A stretch of DNA of 64,000 nt from Thiomonas sp. X19. Its GTDB lineage: Bacteria > Pseudomonadota > Gammaproteobacteria > Burkholderiales > Burkholderiaceae_C. Numbering within the stretch: position 1 is the first letter of the stretch; every line of letters starts with the position of its first letter. The translations under genes and the position numbers were made by a program. The stretch is from the NCBI RefSeq assembly GCF_900089495.1, contig NZ_LT605203.1, forward strand, positions 3,630,179 through 3,694,178. Reading direction: 5' to 3'. This document shows positions 26,512-37,377 of this stretch, one piece after another. The notes beneath the pieces are model-generated. The model was not told the origin of the DNA and did not search any database. It worked only from the letters and a program-made list of their open reading frames with translations.

Positions 26512-26808
26512 TCACGCTGCGAGTCTTTGCAAGGCCGGCCGATCCTTGGCCCGTTGCTGGGCCTCCCACAGATCACGCTGGGTCTGCAGACGCAACCAAT
26601 AGCCAGGCGAGGTGCCCAGAGCCTGGGACAGCTTGACATCCATATCAGCCGTGATCGCCGCGTGCCCATGCAGGATGCGTGAGAGCATGACGCGGGACAT
26701 CCCCAGGTGGCCTGCAGCAGCAGTCACGTTCAATTCAAGATCCGTCAGCCATCCGGCCAGGATTTCTCCAGGGTGTGCGGGGTCGTGCATATCCATCATG
26801 TTCTCCAT
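26512..26808 (-). CDS. higA: HigA-family antitoxin
   Basis: A 98-residue XRE helix-turn-helix antitoxin. MHDPAHPGEILAGWLTDLEL is the HigA hallmark, followed by NVTAAAGHLGMSRVMLSRIL (the DNA-binding helices) and DVKLSQALGTSPGYWLRLQ. Several ATG codons lie close together (26808, 26799, 26796, 26790); GGAGAA best fits 26796 or 26799. It begins directly after the toxin stop, the toxin-first order typical of higBA. It should neutralise HigB and repress the operon. Confidence 0.88.
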   Translation of the reverse strand: MENMMDMHDPAHPGEILAGWLTDLELNVTAAAGHLGMSRVMLSRILHGHAAITADMDVKLSQALGTSPGYWLRLQTQRDLWEAQQRAKDRPALQRLAA

Positions 26809-26812
26809 CGTT

Positions 26813-27091
26813 TCAGTGGTAATCCACATAGTCCACCAGTTCGACATCGGTGCCGTTGAAGCGAAACACCACGCGCCAGTTGGCTTGCACCGTCATCGCT
26901 TGAAAGCCCTGCAACTTGCCCGAGAGCGTGTGCAGCCGCCAACTCGGCCGAGCCAGATCCTGCGGGCCGACAGCGACATTCAACGCGGTGAGCAATTCGC
27001 GCAGACGTTCGGCATGAATGGCCTGGATGCCTTTGTGCTTGCCGGTCTTGAAGAAGGCTTCCAAGCCTTTGTGGCGGAACGAGCGGATCAT
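26813..27091 (-). CDS. higB: HigB/RelE-family mRNA interferase toxin
   Basis: A 92-residue RelE-fold toxin: MIRSFRHKGLEAFFKTGKHK, IHAERLRELLTALNVA, WRLHTLSGKLQGFQAMTVQ and ANWRVVFRFNGTDVELVDY. This family cuts mRNA on the ribosome. AAGGA lies eight bases before the ATG. It ends 5 bp before higA and starts 11 bp before the stop of the integrase gene region. The pair probably stabilises the integrated region. Confidence 0.88.
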   Translation of the reverse strand: MIRSFRHKGLEAFFKTGKHKGIQAIHAERLRELLTALNVAVGPQDLARPSWRLHTLSGKLQGFQAMTVQANWRVVFRFNGTDVELVDYVDYH

Positions 27092-27101
27092 GTGTTAATC
27101 C

Positions 27102-28343
27102 TTAGTTTACAGCCTGCACCTGTTTCGATCCAGTCGGTGTCTCTGGTTCTTGCCGACCCGCCCGCAACATATCGATGTGATCGGCCCAGTGCTGCATCAG
27201 CTTGATGCGCTCGGGCAGGTATTCGGCGCGGTTGTAGGCGGCGCGCACCTTGTTTTCCTCTTCATGGGCAAGCTGGCGCTCGATCACGTCATGGCGCCAG
27301 CCCTGCTCGTTGAGGATGGTCGAGGCCACGGCACGGAAGCCGTGTCCCGTCATCTTGCTGCGGTAGCCCATGCGGTAGAGGGCGAACAGCAGGGTGTTGT
27401 TGCTCATGGTGGTGCGCGTGTTCCGGCCCGGCCAGACATAGACGCTGTTGCGGCAGGCGGCTTGTTGCTGGCGCAGGATGGCCAGAGCCTGGGTGGACAG
27501 GGGCACGATGAAGTCGCGCTTCATCTTCATGCGCGGAGCCAGGATCAGCCATTGGGCCTTGTCGAAGTCGATCTCGTCCCAGGTGGCCTCGGTGAGTTCC
27601 TTGGTGCGCACGAAGGTCAGAGCCAGGAACCGCAGGGCGCGCTGGGTCTGGAGTTCACCGCCCTGCGCTGCGTACTGGTCGATGACGTGCAGGAGTTGGG
27701 GAAACTCGTCGGGTCGGATCGCGGGCTGGTGCTTGGCCACATGAGGAGTGAGCGCTTTTTTCAGGCCGACACAGGGATCGACGGTGCAGCGTCCAGAGGC
27801 GATGCCGTAGTTGAAGACCTGACTGGCGACCTGCTTGACACGGTGTGCCAGATCAAAGGCGCCCCTCGCTTCGATCTTGCGCAGGGTGTCGAGCAGCTGC
27901 ACCGAGGCGATGCGGTCGATGGCCAGCGGGCCGAGGTCGGGGTAGAGGTCAGCCTCCAGCCGACGCTTGACATCGCGGGTGTGGCTGTCCACCCAGATGC
28001 GGCGCTGGCGCTCGAACCACTCGGTGGCGACGTGCTGGAAGCTCTTGGTGGCGTCGATCTGCGCTTGGGCCCGATTGGCCTGACGCACGGCGCTGGGGTC
28101 GATGCCCTGGATGAGCAGGCGCTTGGCGTCGTCGCGCGCCTGACGTGCCTCTTTCAGGCTGATCAGGGGATAGGCGCCGAAGGAGAGGCGTTTCTCCACG
28201 CCGCCGTAGCGGTACTTGAGGCGCCAGCCTTTGCTGCCGGTCTTGGTGATTTCGAGATAGAGGCCGCCGCCGGCGAACAGGCGGATGAGTTTGCCGGCTT
28301 TCGGCTGGGCCGCGCGCGCTTGGGCGTCGGTGAGCGTGGACAT
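27102..28343 (-). CDS. P4-type tyrosine integrase
   Basis: A 413-residue tyrosine recombinase of the P4/DUF4102 type. The N-terminal arm-binding domain is GGGLYLEITKTGSKGWRLKY and FGAYPLISLKEARQARDDAK. The catalytic residues are the arginine in TFVRTKELTEATW, the HGFRAVAST box, and the tyrosine in AAYNRAEYLPER. Start ATG 28343 (MSTLTDAQARAAQ) fits the family; an upstream start at 28376 is possible. It points away from the tRNA-Ser gene 192 bp off, the usual place for an integrase beside its attachment site. Confidence 0.92.
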   Translation of the reverse strand: MSTLTDAQARAAQPKAGKLIRLFAGGGLYLEITKTGSKGWRLKYRYGGVEKRLSFGAYPLISLKEARQARDDAKRLLIQGIDPSAVRQANRAQAQIDATKSFQHVATEWFERQRRIWVDSHTRDVKRRLEADLYPDLGPLAIDRIASVQLLDTLRKIEARGAFDLAHRVKQVASQVFNYGIASGRCTVDPCVGLKKALTPHVAKHQPAIRPDEFPQLLHVIDQYAAQGGELQTQRALRFLALTFVRTKELTEATWDEIDFDKAQWLILAPRMKMKRDFIVPLSTQALAILRQQQAACRNSVYVWPGRNTRTTMSNNTLLFALYRMGYRSKMTGHGFRAVASTILNEQGWRHDVIERQLAHEEENKVRAAYNRAEYLPERIKLMQHWADHIDMLRAGRQEPETPTGSKQVQAVN

Positions 28344-28534
28344 GGTGGGCTGGGGGCAAGTGGACGATGAATCCATGCTATTGCCCCCAAATCACCCCCG
28401 CAAGGTTGTCGATCGGCGTCAACCAGCGGTCACGTGTGTTGACGCAAATGCACCCTTGACCCCATGCAACGTATTGATTTACCGAAGAAAAAGCCATCAC
28501 GATGGATGGCTTGGGGAAATCGACGGGTGAATTC

Positions 28535-28625
28535 TGGCGGAAAGGGTGGGATTCGAACCCACGGTACGGAAGAACCGTACACCGGATTTCGAGTCCGGCG
28601 CATTCGACCACTCTGCCACCTTTCC
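28535..28625 (-). tRNA. tRNA-Ser (anticodon CGA)
   Basis: A 91-nt class II tRNA with encoded CCA. The acceptor stem GGAAAGG pairs with CCTTTCC, the anticodon loop is CTCGAAA within CCGGA/TCCGG, there is a long variable arm (GTACGGTTCTTCCGTAC), and the T loop is TTCGAAT. It is 106 bp downstream of serS on the same strand, and it is the probable attachment site of the neighbouring integrase. Confidence 0.95.
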
Positions 28626-28731
28626 GGGGTGTTGGCACAGCTGTGATGTTGCTGCGATGTCGCTCTGCCGTGCGTGCCTGTGTGGTCGCTCTTCGGGCTC
28701 GCGGCGAAACTTGAAAGTCTAGCAGGCTGCG

Positions 28732-31150
<2,419 letters not shown>

Positions 31151-31231
31151 CGCGGAACTGGCTTGGATGGCGTGAGCAGCTTGCGGCAGAGGTGGGCGAA
31201 CGGGAACCTCGGGGCTAGGGCCTGTTCACGC

Positions 31232-31681
31232 TCAAAGCACCCCCAGAATGCGCACCTCGAACACCACGGTTTTTCCGGCCAGCGGATGGTTGAAGTCCAG
31301 TTCGACCCAGTCATCGCCGGTCTGGCTGACCGTGGCGGCTGCGGGGGCGCCGTTGCTGGCGGCCAGCGCCGCGAGTTGCACGGTGTCGCCAGGGCGCAGG
31401 GCGATGTCTTGGGAGCCAAGCGCCTGCAGCGCGGCACGCGGTACGCGCTGCACCCGGGCGGCGTCGGCGTGGCCGAAGGCAGCGTCTGGCGCAAGCTCGA
31501 AGCGGGCATCGGCGCCTTCCTCCAGGCCCAGCAGGCAGGCTTCGAGCGCCGGGGCGAGTTGGCCGGCGCCGAGCGTGAGCGTCGCCGGGCGGTGGCCGAA
31601 GGTGTTGACCCAGTCGAGTCCGTCCTGCGCCGCGAGGCGGTAATGCAAGGTCAACAGGGAATCGGCACGCACGCAGGCCAC
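31232..31681 (-). CDS. fkpB: FKBP-type peptidyl-prolyl isomerase, SlpA-like
   Basis: A 149-residue two-domain FKBP of the SlyD/SlpA class: VRADSLLTLHYRLAAQDGLD, LTLGAGQLAPALEACLLGL (FK domain), the inserted-in-flap segment GHADAARVQRVPRAAL, and LDFNHPLAGKTVVFEVRILGV at the C-terminus. It lacks the metal-binding tail of SlyD. The start is GTG 31681, 46 bp from divergent radC. It is directly upstream of ispH, as in E. coli, suggesting co-transcription. Confidence 0.9.
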   Translation of the reverse strand: MACVRADSLLTLHYRLAAQDGLDWVNTFGHRPATLTLGAGQLAPALEACLLGLEEGADARFELAPDAAFGHADAARVQRVPRAALQALGSQDIALRPGDTVQLAALAASNGAPAAATVSQTGDDWVELDFNHPLAGKTVVFEVRILGVL

Positions 31682-31726
31682 AGTCTCTAAACTCCACAGG
31701 CAAACTCATATTGTAGGGACGCCCCC

Positions 31727-32407
31727 ATGGCCACACGCATCGCCGATCTGCCCACCGACGCTCGTCCGCGCGAGAAATTGCTCGCGCATGGTGCGCAGGT
31801 CTTGGCCGATGCGGAACTGGTGGCCCTGCTGCTGCGCACCGGCGTGCGTGGGGCCAGCGCGATCGACCTCGGCGCCGATCTGATCACACGCTTCGGCGGG
31901 CTGCACGGGTTGCTGCACGCGGACGAAGCGCAACTGCGCGCCATCAAGGGCCTGGGGCCGGCCAAATATGCCGAACTGGCTGCGGTGCTGGAGCTGGCGC
32001 GGCGCGCGCTGGTCGAGCGCATGGCCGAACGCGCCATGCTCGACAGCCCGCAAGCCGTGCGCGACTACCTGCGCCTGTGGCTGGGCGGGCAGGAGGTGGA
32101 GGTGTTCGCGGCACTGTTCCTCGACACGCGCCACCAGCTCATCCGCGCCGTGGAGTTGTCGCGCGGCACGCTGGCGCACACCAGCGTCTATCCGCGCGAG
32201 GTGGTGAAGCAGGCGCTGGCGCTGAACGCCGCCGCCATCATCGTCGCCCACAACCACCCCTCGGGCGTGGCCGAGCCCTCGGCGGCCGATCGCCTGCTGA
32301 CCGATCACCTCAAATCCGCCCTCGCCCTGGTGGACGTGCGCCTGCTCGACCACTTCGTGGTGACGCGGGAACGGGTGTTGTCCTTTGCCGGCACCGGGCT
32401 GCTGTAG
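31727..32407 (+). CDS. radC: RadC-family JAB-domain protein
   Basis: A 226-residue chromosomal RadC. The N-terminal helix-hairpin-helix part ([32 protein letters not shown]) precedes the JAB/MPN metalloprotease-like domain with the zinc motif [20 protein letters not shown]. The name reflects an old link to repair; the biochemical function is not settled. The ATG at 31727 is divergent from fkpB and followed 22 bp later by the Smr gene. Confidence 0.93.
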   Translation: MATRIADLPTDARPREKLLAHGAQVLADAELVALLLRTGVRGASAIDLGADLITRFGGLHGLLHADEAQLRAIKGLGPAKYAELAAVLELARRALVERMAERAMLDSPQAVRDYLRLWLGGQEVEVFAALFLDTRHQLIRAVELSRGTLAHTSVYPREVVKQALALNAAAIIVAHNHPSGVAEPSAADRLLTDHLKSALALVDVRLLDHFVVTRERVLSFAGTGLL

Positions 32408-32429
32408 GGCGGCGCAGGAGCACACGACC

Positions 32430-33152
32430 ATGGCCGGCATCCGTGATTTGCGCAAGCTGCGCGCCGCCGTGCAACGACAAGCCCAGGGAACGCCGCGCGC
32501 TGTGACGCCAGCGGCAACCCCGCCGCAACGCCCACCTGCGTTGCGGCACGCGAACAAGGCCAGGCAGGAGCCGCCATCACAGGAGCCCGTGGCGCGCCCC
32601 GACCGTGACGAACGCACCCTCTTTCGCCAGGCCGTGGCCGATGCCAGGCCCCTGGCACCGAGCGACCGCATCGACCTCGGCACTCCGGCGCCACCCGCCA
32701 TTCCGCGGCAGCACCTGCGCGACGAGCAAGCCGCGCTGGCGCAATCGTTGTCGGACGCGGTGGACGTGGACAGCTTGCTGGAAACCGACGCAACGCTCTC
32801 CTTTCGCCGCCCAGGCATCGGCCCCGACGTGGTGCGCAAGCTGCGCCGGGGGCATTGGGTGATTCAGGACGAACTCGACCTGCACGGCATGCGCAGCGAC
32901 GAGGCGCGCGAAAGTCTCTCGGCCTTCATCCGCGAGGCCCAGGCGGCGGGGCGCCGCTGCGTGCGCGTCATCCACGGCAAGGGCTTGAGTTCACCGGGGC
33001 GCGAGCCGGTGCTGAAACACAAGGCGCGCGCCTGGCTGGTGCAGAAAAACGAGGTGCTCGCGTTCTGCCAGGCCAAACCCACAGATGGTGGCGCCGGCGC
33101 CCTGGTGGTGCTGCTGCGCGCGGCGCCGGGGCTTGGGACTCGAAAACGCTAG
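32430..33152 (+). CDS. Smr-domain protein
   Basis: A 240-residue protein. The N-terminal half is basic and low complexity. The C-terminal Smr (MutS2-related) domain has LDLHGMRSDEARESLSAFI, the LDLHG motif, and RCVRVIHGKGLSSPGREPVL with the HGKG motif, then WLVQKNEVLAFCQAKP. Smr domains nick DNA or RNA. The start is ATG 32430; a GCAGGAG lies 10 bases upstream. It is probably co-transcribed with radC. Confidence 0.9.
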   Translation: MAGIRDLRKLRAAVQRQAQGTPRAVTPAATPPQRPPALRHANKARQEPPSQEPVARPDRDERTLFRQAVADARPLAPSDRIDLGTPAPPAIPRQHLRDEQAALAQSLSDAVDVDSLLETDATLSFRRPGIGPDVVRKLRRGHWVIQDELDLHGMRSDEARESLSAFIREAQAAGRRCVRVIHGKGLSSPGREPVLKHKARAWLVQKNEVLAFCQAKPTDGGAGALVVLLRAAPGLGTRKR

Positions 33153-33224
33153 TCGCGTTTCAGAATGACGTGGCGTCGGCCCAAAGCGGGCTGGCTGCGC
33201 CCGGTTCTGCGACGGCCACGCAGT

Positions 33225-33665
33225 TCAGCGCGACACCAGCGGCGGCTGCGGTGGCGCGGCGCTGTCCTCCAGCTGGTTGCGCATCCAGTCGGCCGTGCCG
33301 GCGAACGCGGCCTGCAGGCGCAGTTGCAAAGCCTCGGGGACGTTTTCCTCCATCATGGCTTGGTGCATGCAGGCCAGCCATTGGTCGCGCTCGCGGGTGC
33401 CAATGGCGTAAGGAAAGTGGCGCATGCGCAGGCGCGGATGGCCGAAGCGCTGCTCGTACAGGCCCGGGCCGCCGAACCAGCCGCTGAGGAACCAGAACAG
33501 CTTGTCGCGCGTGTCTTCGGACTGCGTGGGATGCATGGCGCGCAGTTCGGCGTAGGCCGGCTCCAGGTCCATCAGGTCGTAGAAGCGGTCGACCAGGGCG
33601 CGCACGCCGCGCTCGCCGCCGAGCAGGTCGTAGGGCTTGGGCGCCGATGCAGATTGAGCACTCAT
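33225..33665 (-). CDS. Group II truncated hemoglobin-like protein
   Basis: A 146-residue globin of the 2/2 group II type: PYDLLGGERGVRALVDRFYD, FWFLSGWFGGPGLYEQRFGH with the conserved GWxGGP-like turn, HPRLRMRHFPYAIGTRERDQ including the proximal histidine (MRH), and WLACMHQAMMEENV. Group II proteins bind oxygen or NO. It is the first gene after the convergent Smr gene and is upstream of the FtsX-type permease on the same strand. Confidence 0.88.
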   Translation of the reverse strand: MSAQSASAPKPYDLLGGERGVRALVDRFYDLMDLEPAYAELRAMHPTQSEDTRDKLFWFLSGWFGGPGLYEQRFGHPRLRMRHFPYAIGTRERDQWLACMHQAMMEENVPEALQLRLQAAFAGTADWMRNQLEDSAAPPQPPLVSR

Positions 33666-33814
33666 GGGGCGTGGTCGAGAGGAGTCCGCATGCCGCTATT
33701 GTCGTCGTCACGGCCGGGGCGGCTTTGTGCCACGTCAAGGTGCCAGGCGAGAACGCGGATCGCCGGGCAAACCGCAAGGTCCAATGGGCTGTCGTGCAAG
33801 CGGCCGACCCCGAC

Positions 33815-36331
33815 TCAAGCCAGCGCTTGCAAGGTGCGCAGCGGCGGCGCCCGCAGCACGCGGCGCAGCGCCAGCCAGCCCACGGCCAGGGCCAGCACCG
33901 CGCCGATGGCCGTGCCCACCGCGAACCAGGCCGGCGACGGCGTCCAGGCGAAGTCGAACACGCGCCGCGCCAGGACCCAGGCCACGGTGGCGGCAGCAAC
34001 CGTGCCGAGCAATCCGGCCAGCGCCCCGGTCAGCAGCAACTCGGCCGCCATCACCCGCTGCAGCAGGCTGCCAGAGGCTCCGAGCACGCGCCACATGGCG
34101 GTTTCATGCTCGCGTTCCTGCCGGCTGATGAGCAGGCTGGCCACCAGCACCGCCAGCCCCGCGGCCAGGGCGAAGCCGAACAGAAACTGCACCGCGGTGC
34201 TGACCTGCTCCAGCATGTGGCGCACCTGGGTCAGCAGGTAACTGAGGTCGATCAGGGTGATGTCGGGAAAAGCATGGGCCAGACGGTCGTCGAGGTTGTC
34301 GGCGCCAGCGCGCACGAGGGGCGGCTCGAAGAACGCGGTGATGAAGGTGGCCGGCTGCTGCGCCAGCATGGCACGCGGCATGAGCACGAAGAAGTTGACG
34401 CGCATCGAGCCCCAGTCGATTTTGCGCAGGCTGGTGATGGGCGCGGTGACGGTGCTGCCGGCAATGTCGAAGCTGAGCTTGTCGCCCATCTTCAGGCCCA
34501 GGGTGGTGGCGATGCCGGTATCGACCGACAGCCCCCGTGCCCCCGGCCCCGCGGTGGCTTGCCAGTTGCCGGCGGTGATGCGGTTATGCGCCGGCAAGGT
34601 GGGCGTGGTGGAGAGGTTGAACTCGCGGTCGATGAGCGCACGGGCGCGCTCGTCCTTGTAGTCGCGCCCGAACACCGGCTTGCCGTTCACCGCCACCAGC
34701 CGCCCGCGCACCATGGAATACCAGTCGTAGCGCTGGATGCCGGCGGCTTTCAGCTCGGCCTGAAACGCCCGCGCCTGCTGCGGCTGGATGTTGATGACGA
34801 AGCGGTTGGGCGCATCCGGCGGCAGGGTGGCCTGCCAGCCGGCCAGCAACCCGGTGCGCAGCATCGCCACCAGCATCAACGCCAGCATCGACAGCCCCAG
34901 GGCACTGATCTGCGCCACAGCCTGCGTGCTGCGCGCGCCCAGTTGCCGCGCAGCCAGTGCCAGCACGCCACGGCGCTGGCTGCCTACGCGTCGCAAGCCC
35001 CACACCAGCGCGAAAGCCAGCACGGCGAAGCCCACGGCGGCGGCGACGAAACCGCCCAGGGCGATGAGCGCCAGCTTGCGGTCTTGCGCCAGCAGCAACA
35101 GCACGGTCACGAACAGCCCCACACCCACCGCGCCCAGCAGCCAGGGCGCGAGGCTGAATGCCCGGGGCTCGCGGCGCAGCACGCGCAGTGGCGGCACCCG
35201 CGCCAGTTGCAGCACGGGCGGCAGGGCGAAGGCCAGCAGCAGCGCCAGCGCCGCCAGCAGGGCGATGGCCGCGGGCTGCCAGCCGGGCGTGGGCAGGCCG
35301 CGCACATTCACCACGCCGGCCAGAAGATGCAGCAAGGCGGCCTGCCCGAACAGGCCGAGCAGGATGCCGATGCCACCGGCCAGCAGACCGAGCAACAGCA
35401 GCTCCACCGTGATCAGCCGCAGCACCGTGCCTTGCGACAGACCCAGCGCCTTGAGCAGCGCGGTGGTGTCGAGCCGGCGGCGTGAAAAGTCGCGTGCAGC
35501 AATGGCCACGGCCACCGCCGCGATCAGCGCCGTGAGCATGGACACCAGTTGCAAAAAGCCCGAGCCGCGCTGCAGATTCTGGCCAAGCTCCGGTCCGCCG
35601 TCGGCCACGGTCAGCACCTGCAGGCCGCGCAGGCTTTGGGCCTCGATATGCGCCTTGGCCCAGGCGGCAAAGCGAGCGGCAGCCGCCGGCGCGCCTGCGG
35701 TGGCCAGGCGGTAAGTGACGCGGCTGGCGGGCTGGATGAGTCCGGTGGACGGCAGATCGGCCGCGTTCATCATCACCCGCGGGGCAAAGTTGATGAAGCC
35801 GGCGCCGCGATCGGGCTCGCGGGTGATGACGGCGGCGATGCGGAAGTTGCGCGTGCCCAGGGTGATGGGCCCTTGCGCCGGCGCATGCAGTTGCGCCGCC
35901 ACGCCGGGATCCACCCACACCGTGCCGGGCTGTGGCGCGGCACTCAGCTTGTAAGCCGCGCCTCCGCCGGGTGGGCGCAGTTCCATGCTGCCCAGCAGCG
36001 GGTAGCCAGCGCCCACCGCCTTCACCGCCGCCAGATGCGTGCGTCCCTGTGCGCCCGGGCCCACGGCCATGCTGGCGAACACCGCAGTTTGCGTGGTGTG
36101 CAGGCCGTCGCCACGGGCCTGCTGCAGGAAGATGGGCGGCAGCGGGTGGTCGCCCTGCACCACCGCCTGGCCGCCGATGAGCTGGGCGGCGTCGCGCTTC
36201 AGGCCAGCGTCCAGGCGCTGCGCCAGAAAGCCCACGGTGGACAGCGCAGCCGTGGCCAGCACCAGCGCCAGCCACATCAGCCGCAGCTCGGCGGCGCGCA
36301 GGTCACGCAGGATGAGGGGCCAGAAGCGCAT
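33815..36331 (-). CDS. FtsX-like ABC transporter permease (YbbP type)
   Basis: An 838-residue permease of the MacB/FtsX superfamily. One membrane helix at residues 15-35, a large periplasmic domain (about 40-250), then helices and an FtsX domain (LQLVSMLTALIAAVAVAIAA, LITVELLLLGLLAGGIGILL), and a second FtsX repeat at the C-terminus (FGFALAAGLAVLVASLLISR). YbbP relatives normally pair with the ATPase YbbA, thought to export hydrophobic or lipid material. No ATPase gene is adjacent here. It lies 47 bp downstream of egtD. Confidence 0.88.
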   Translation of the reverse strand: MRFWPLILRDLRAAELRLMWLALVLATAALSTVGFLAQRLDAGLKRDAAQLIGGQAVVQGDHPLPPIFLQQARGDGLHTTQTAVFASMAVGPGAQGRTHLAAVKAVGAGYPLLGSMELRPPGGGAAYKLSAAPQPGTVWVDPGVAAQLHAPAQGPITLGTRNFRIAAVITREPDRGAGFINFAPRVMMNAADLPSTGLIQPASRVTYRLATAGAPAAAARFAAWAKAHIEAQSLRGLQVLTVADGGPELGQNLQRGSGFLQLVSMLTALIAAVAVAIAARDFSRRRLDTTALLKALGLSQGTVLRLITVELLLLGLLAGGIGILLGLFGQAALLHLLAGVVNVRGLPTPGWQPAAIALLAALALLLAFALPPVLQLARVPPLRVLRREPRAFSLAPWLLGAVGVGLFVTVLLLLAQDRKLALIALGGFVAAAVGFAVLAFALVWGLRRVGSQRRGVLALAARQLGARSTQAVAQISALGLSMLALMLVAMLRTGLLAGWQATLPPDAPNRFVINIQPQQARAFQAELKAAGIQRYDWYSMVRGRLVAVNGKPVFGRDYKDERARALIDREFNLSTTPTLPAHNRITAGNWQATAGPGARGLSVDTGIATTLGLKMGDKLSFDIAGSTVTAPITSLRKIDWGSMRVNFFVLMPRAMLAQQPATFITAFFEPPLVRAGADNLDDRLAHAFPDITLIDLSYLLTQVRHMLEQVSTAVQFLFGFALAAGLAVLVASLLISRQEREHETAMWRVLGASGSLLQRVMAAELLLTGALAGLLGTVAAATVAWVLARRVFDFAWTPSPAWFAVGTAIGAVLALAVGWLALRRVLRAPPLRTLQALA

Positions 36332-36378
36332 GACTGGAGCGTGGGGCTTGTTGGGGCTTCAGGATGCTTGCGCTGCAG

Positions 36379-37377
36379 TCACGCCGCGCGCATCGCAAGC
36401 ACGCCGAAGCGCTGCAGCGGGTCGGTCCACTGCGCATCGAGCTGCCAGCCGGCCTTCCCCGCCAGCGCGGCAAAACCGTCCAGCGTGTACTTGTACGAAT
36501 TTTCGGTGTGGATGGTTTCGCCGGCGTCGAAGCGCAGCGTATGGCCGGCGAGGTGCACGGCCTGGGCCTCACGGCTTTGCAGGTGCATTTCGATGCGCCC
36601 CTGCACGGTGTCATAGCGGGCGAGATGGTCGAAGGCATCGGGCACGAAATCGGCACCGAACTCGCGGTTGATGCGCACCAGCAGGTTGCGGTTGAACGCC
36701 GCCGTCACGCCTTGCACGTCGTCGTAAGCGGCTTGCAGCACGGCGACGTCCTTGCGCAGATCGATGCCGATGAGCAAACCGGCATCGGCCCCGCCCAGCA
36801 GGCGCCAACGCGCCAGCAGCGCCTGGGCCTGTTGCGGATCGAAATTGCCGATGGTCGAGCCGGGAAAGAAAAACACCACGCGCCCGCCAAGCTCTCCAGA
36901 CCCGCCGACATGGCGCAGCGCCGGCGGCAGCGTGAACGCCTGGGTGAAATCGGCCTGCTGCGGATGGATGGGCAATTGCGGAAAACGCGCCACCATGGCC
37001 TGCACCGTGGCCTCCAGCGCGGTGGGCGAGATTTCCACCGGCACGTAGGCGGCGGCCTGTTGCAGTTGCGCCAGCAGCAACGCGGTCTTCACTCCCGCAC
37101 CGCTGCCAGGCTCCACCAGCACGGCACGCGGGCCGATGCGCGCGGCCATCTCGCCCGCATGCGTCTGCAAGATGGCCCGTTCGGTGCGCGTGGGGTAATA
37201 CTCCGGCAGCGTGCAAATCTGCTCGAACAGCGCCGAGCCGCGAGCGTCGTACAAATAGGCGCTGGGCAGGTGTTTGGGACTGGCGAGCAGGCCGTCGAGC
37301 ACGGCGCGGCGCAAGGCCGGAGGCGACATGTCTTCGGGCTCGAAGCGGGTTTGTTCAACCGGGCTGGGGTGTTTCAT
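36379..37377 (-). CDS. egtD: L-histidine N-alpha-methyltransferase
   Basis: SAM-dependent enzyme that makes hercynine, the first step of ergothioneine synthesis. 332 residues. LPSAYLYDARGSALFEQICT and LPEYYPTRTERAIL start the family pattern; the SAM-binding site is LVEPGSGAGVKTALLL, followed by YVPVEISPTALEATV and FFFPGSTIGNFDP. VRINREFGADF and HTENSYKYTLDGF contribute to histidine binding. It overlaps the egtB stop by a few bases. With egtB damaged, the pathway beyond hercynine may be blocked unless another sulfoxide synthase exists. Confidence 0.93.
   Translation of the reverse strand: MKHPSPVEQTRFEPEDMSPPALRRAVLDGLLASPKHLPSAYLYDARGSALFEQICTLPEYYPTRTERAILQTHAGEMAARIGPRAVLVEPGSGAGVKTALLLAQLQQAAAYVPVEISPTALEATVQAMVARFPQLPIHPQQADFTQAFTLPPALRHVGGSGELGGRVVFFFPGSTIGNFDPQQAQALLARWRLLGGADAGLLIGIDLRKDVAVLQAAYDDVQGVTAAFNRNLLVRINREFGADFVPDAFDHLARYDTVQGRIEMHLQSREAQAVHLAGHTLRFDAGETIHTENSYKYTLDGFAALAGKAGWQLDAQWTDPLQRFGVLAMRAA

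Noticed and set aside
33647..35485. A 612-residue plus-strand frame opposite the FtsX-type permease
   Set aside because: Extreme Gln/His/Arg composition and no domain; antisense shadow.
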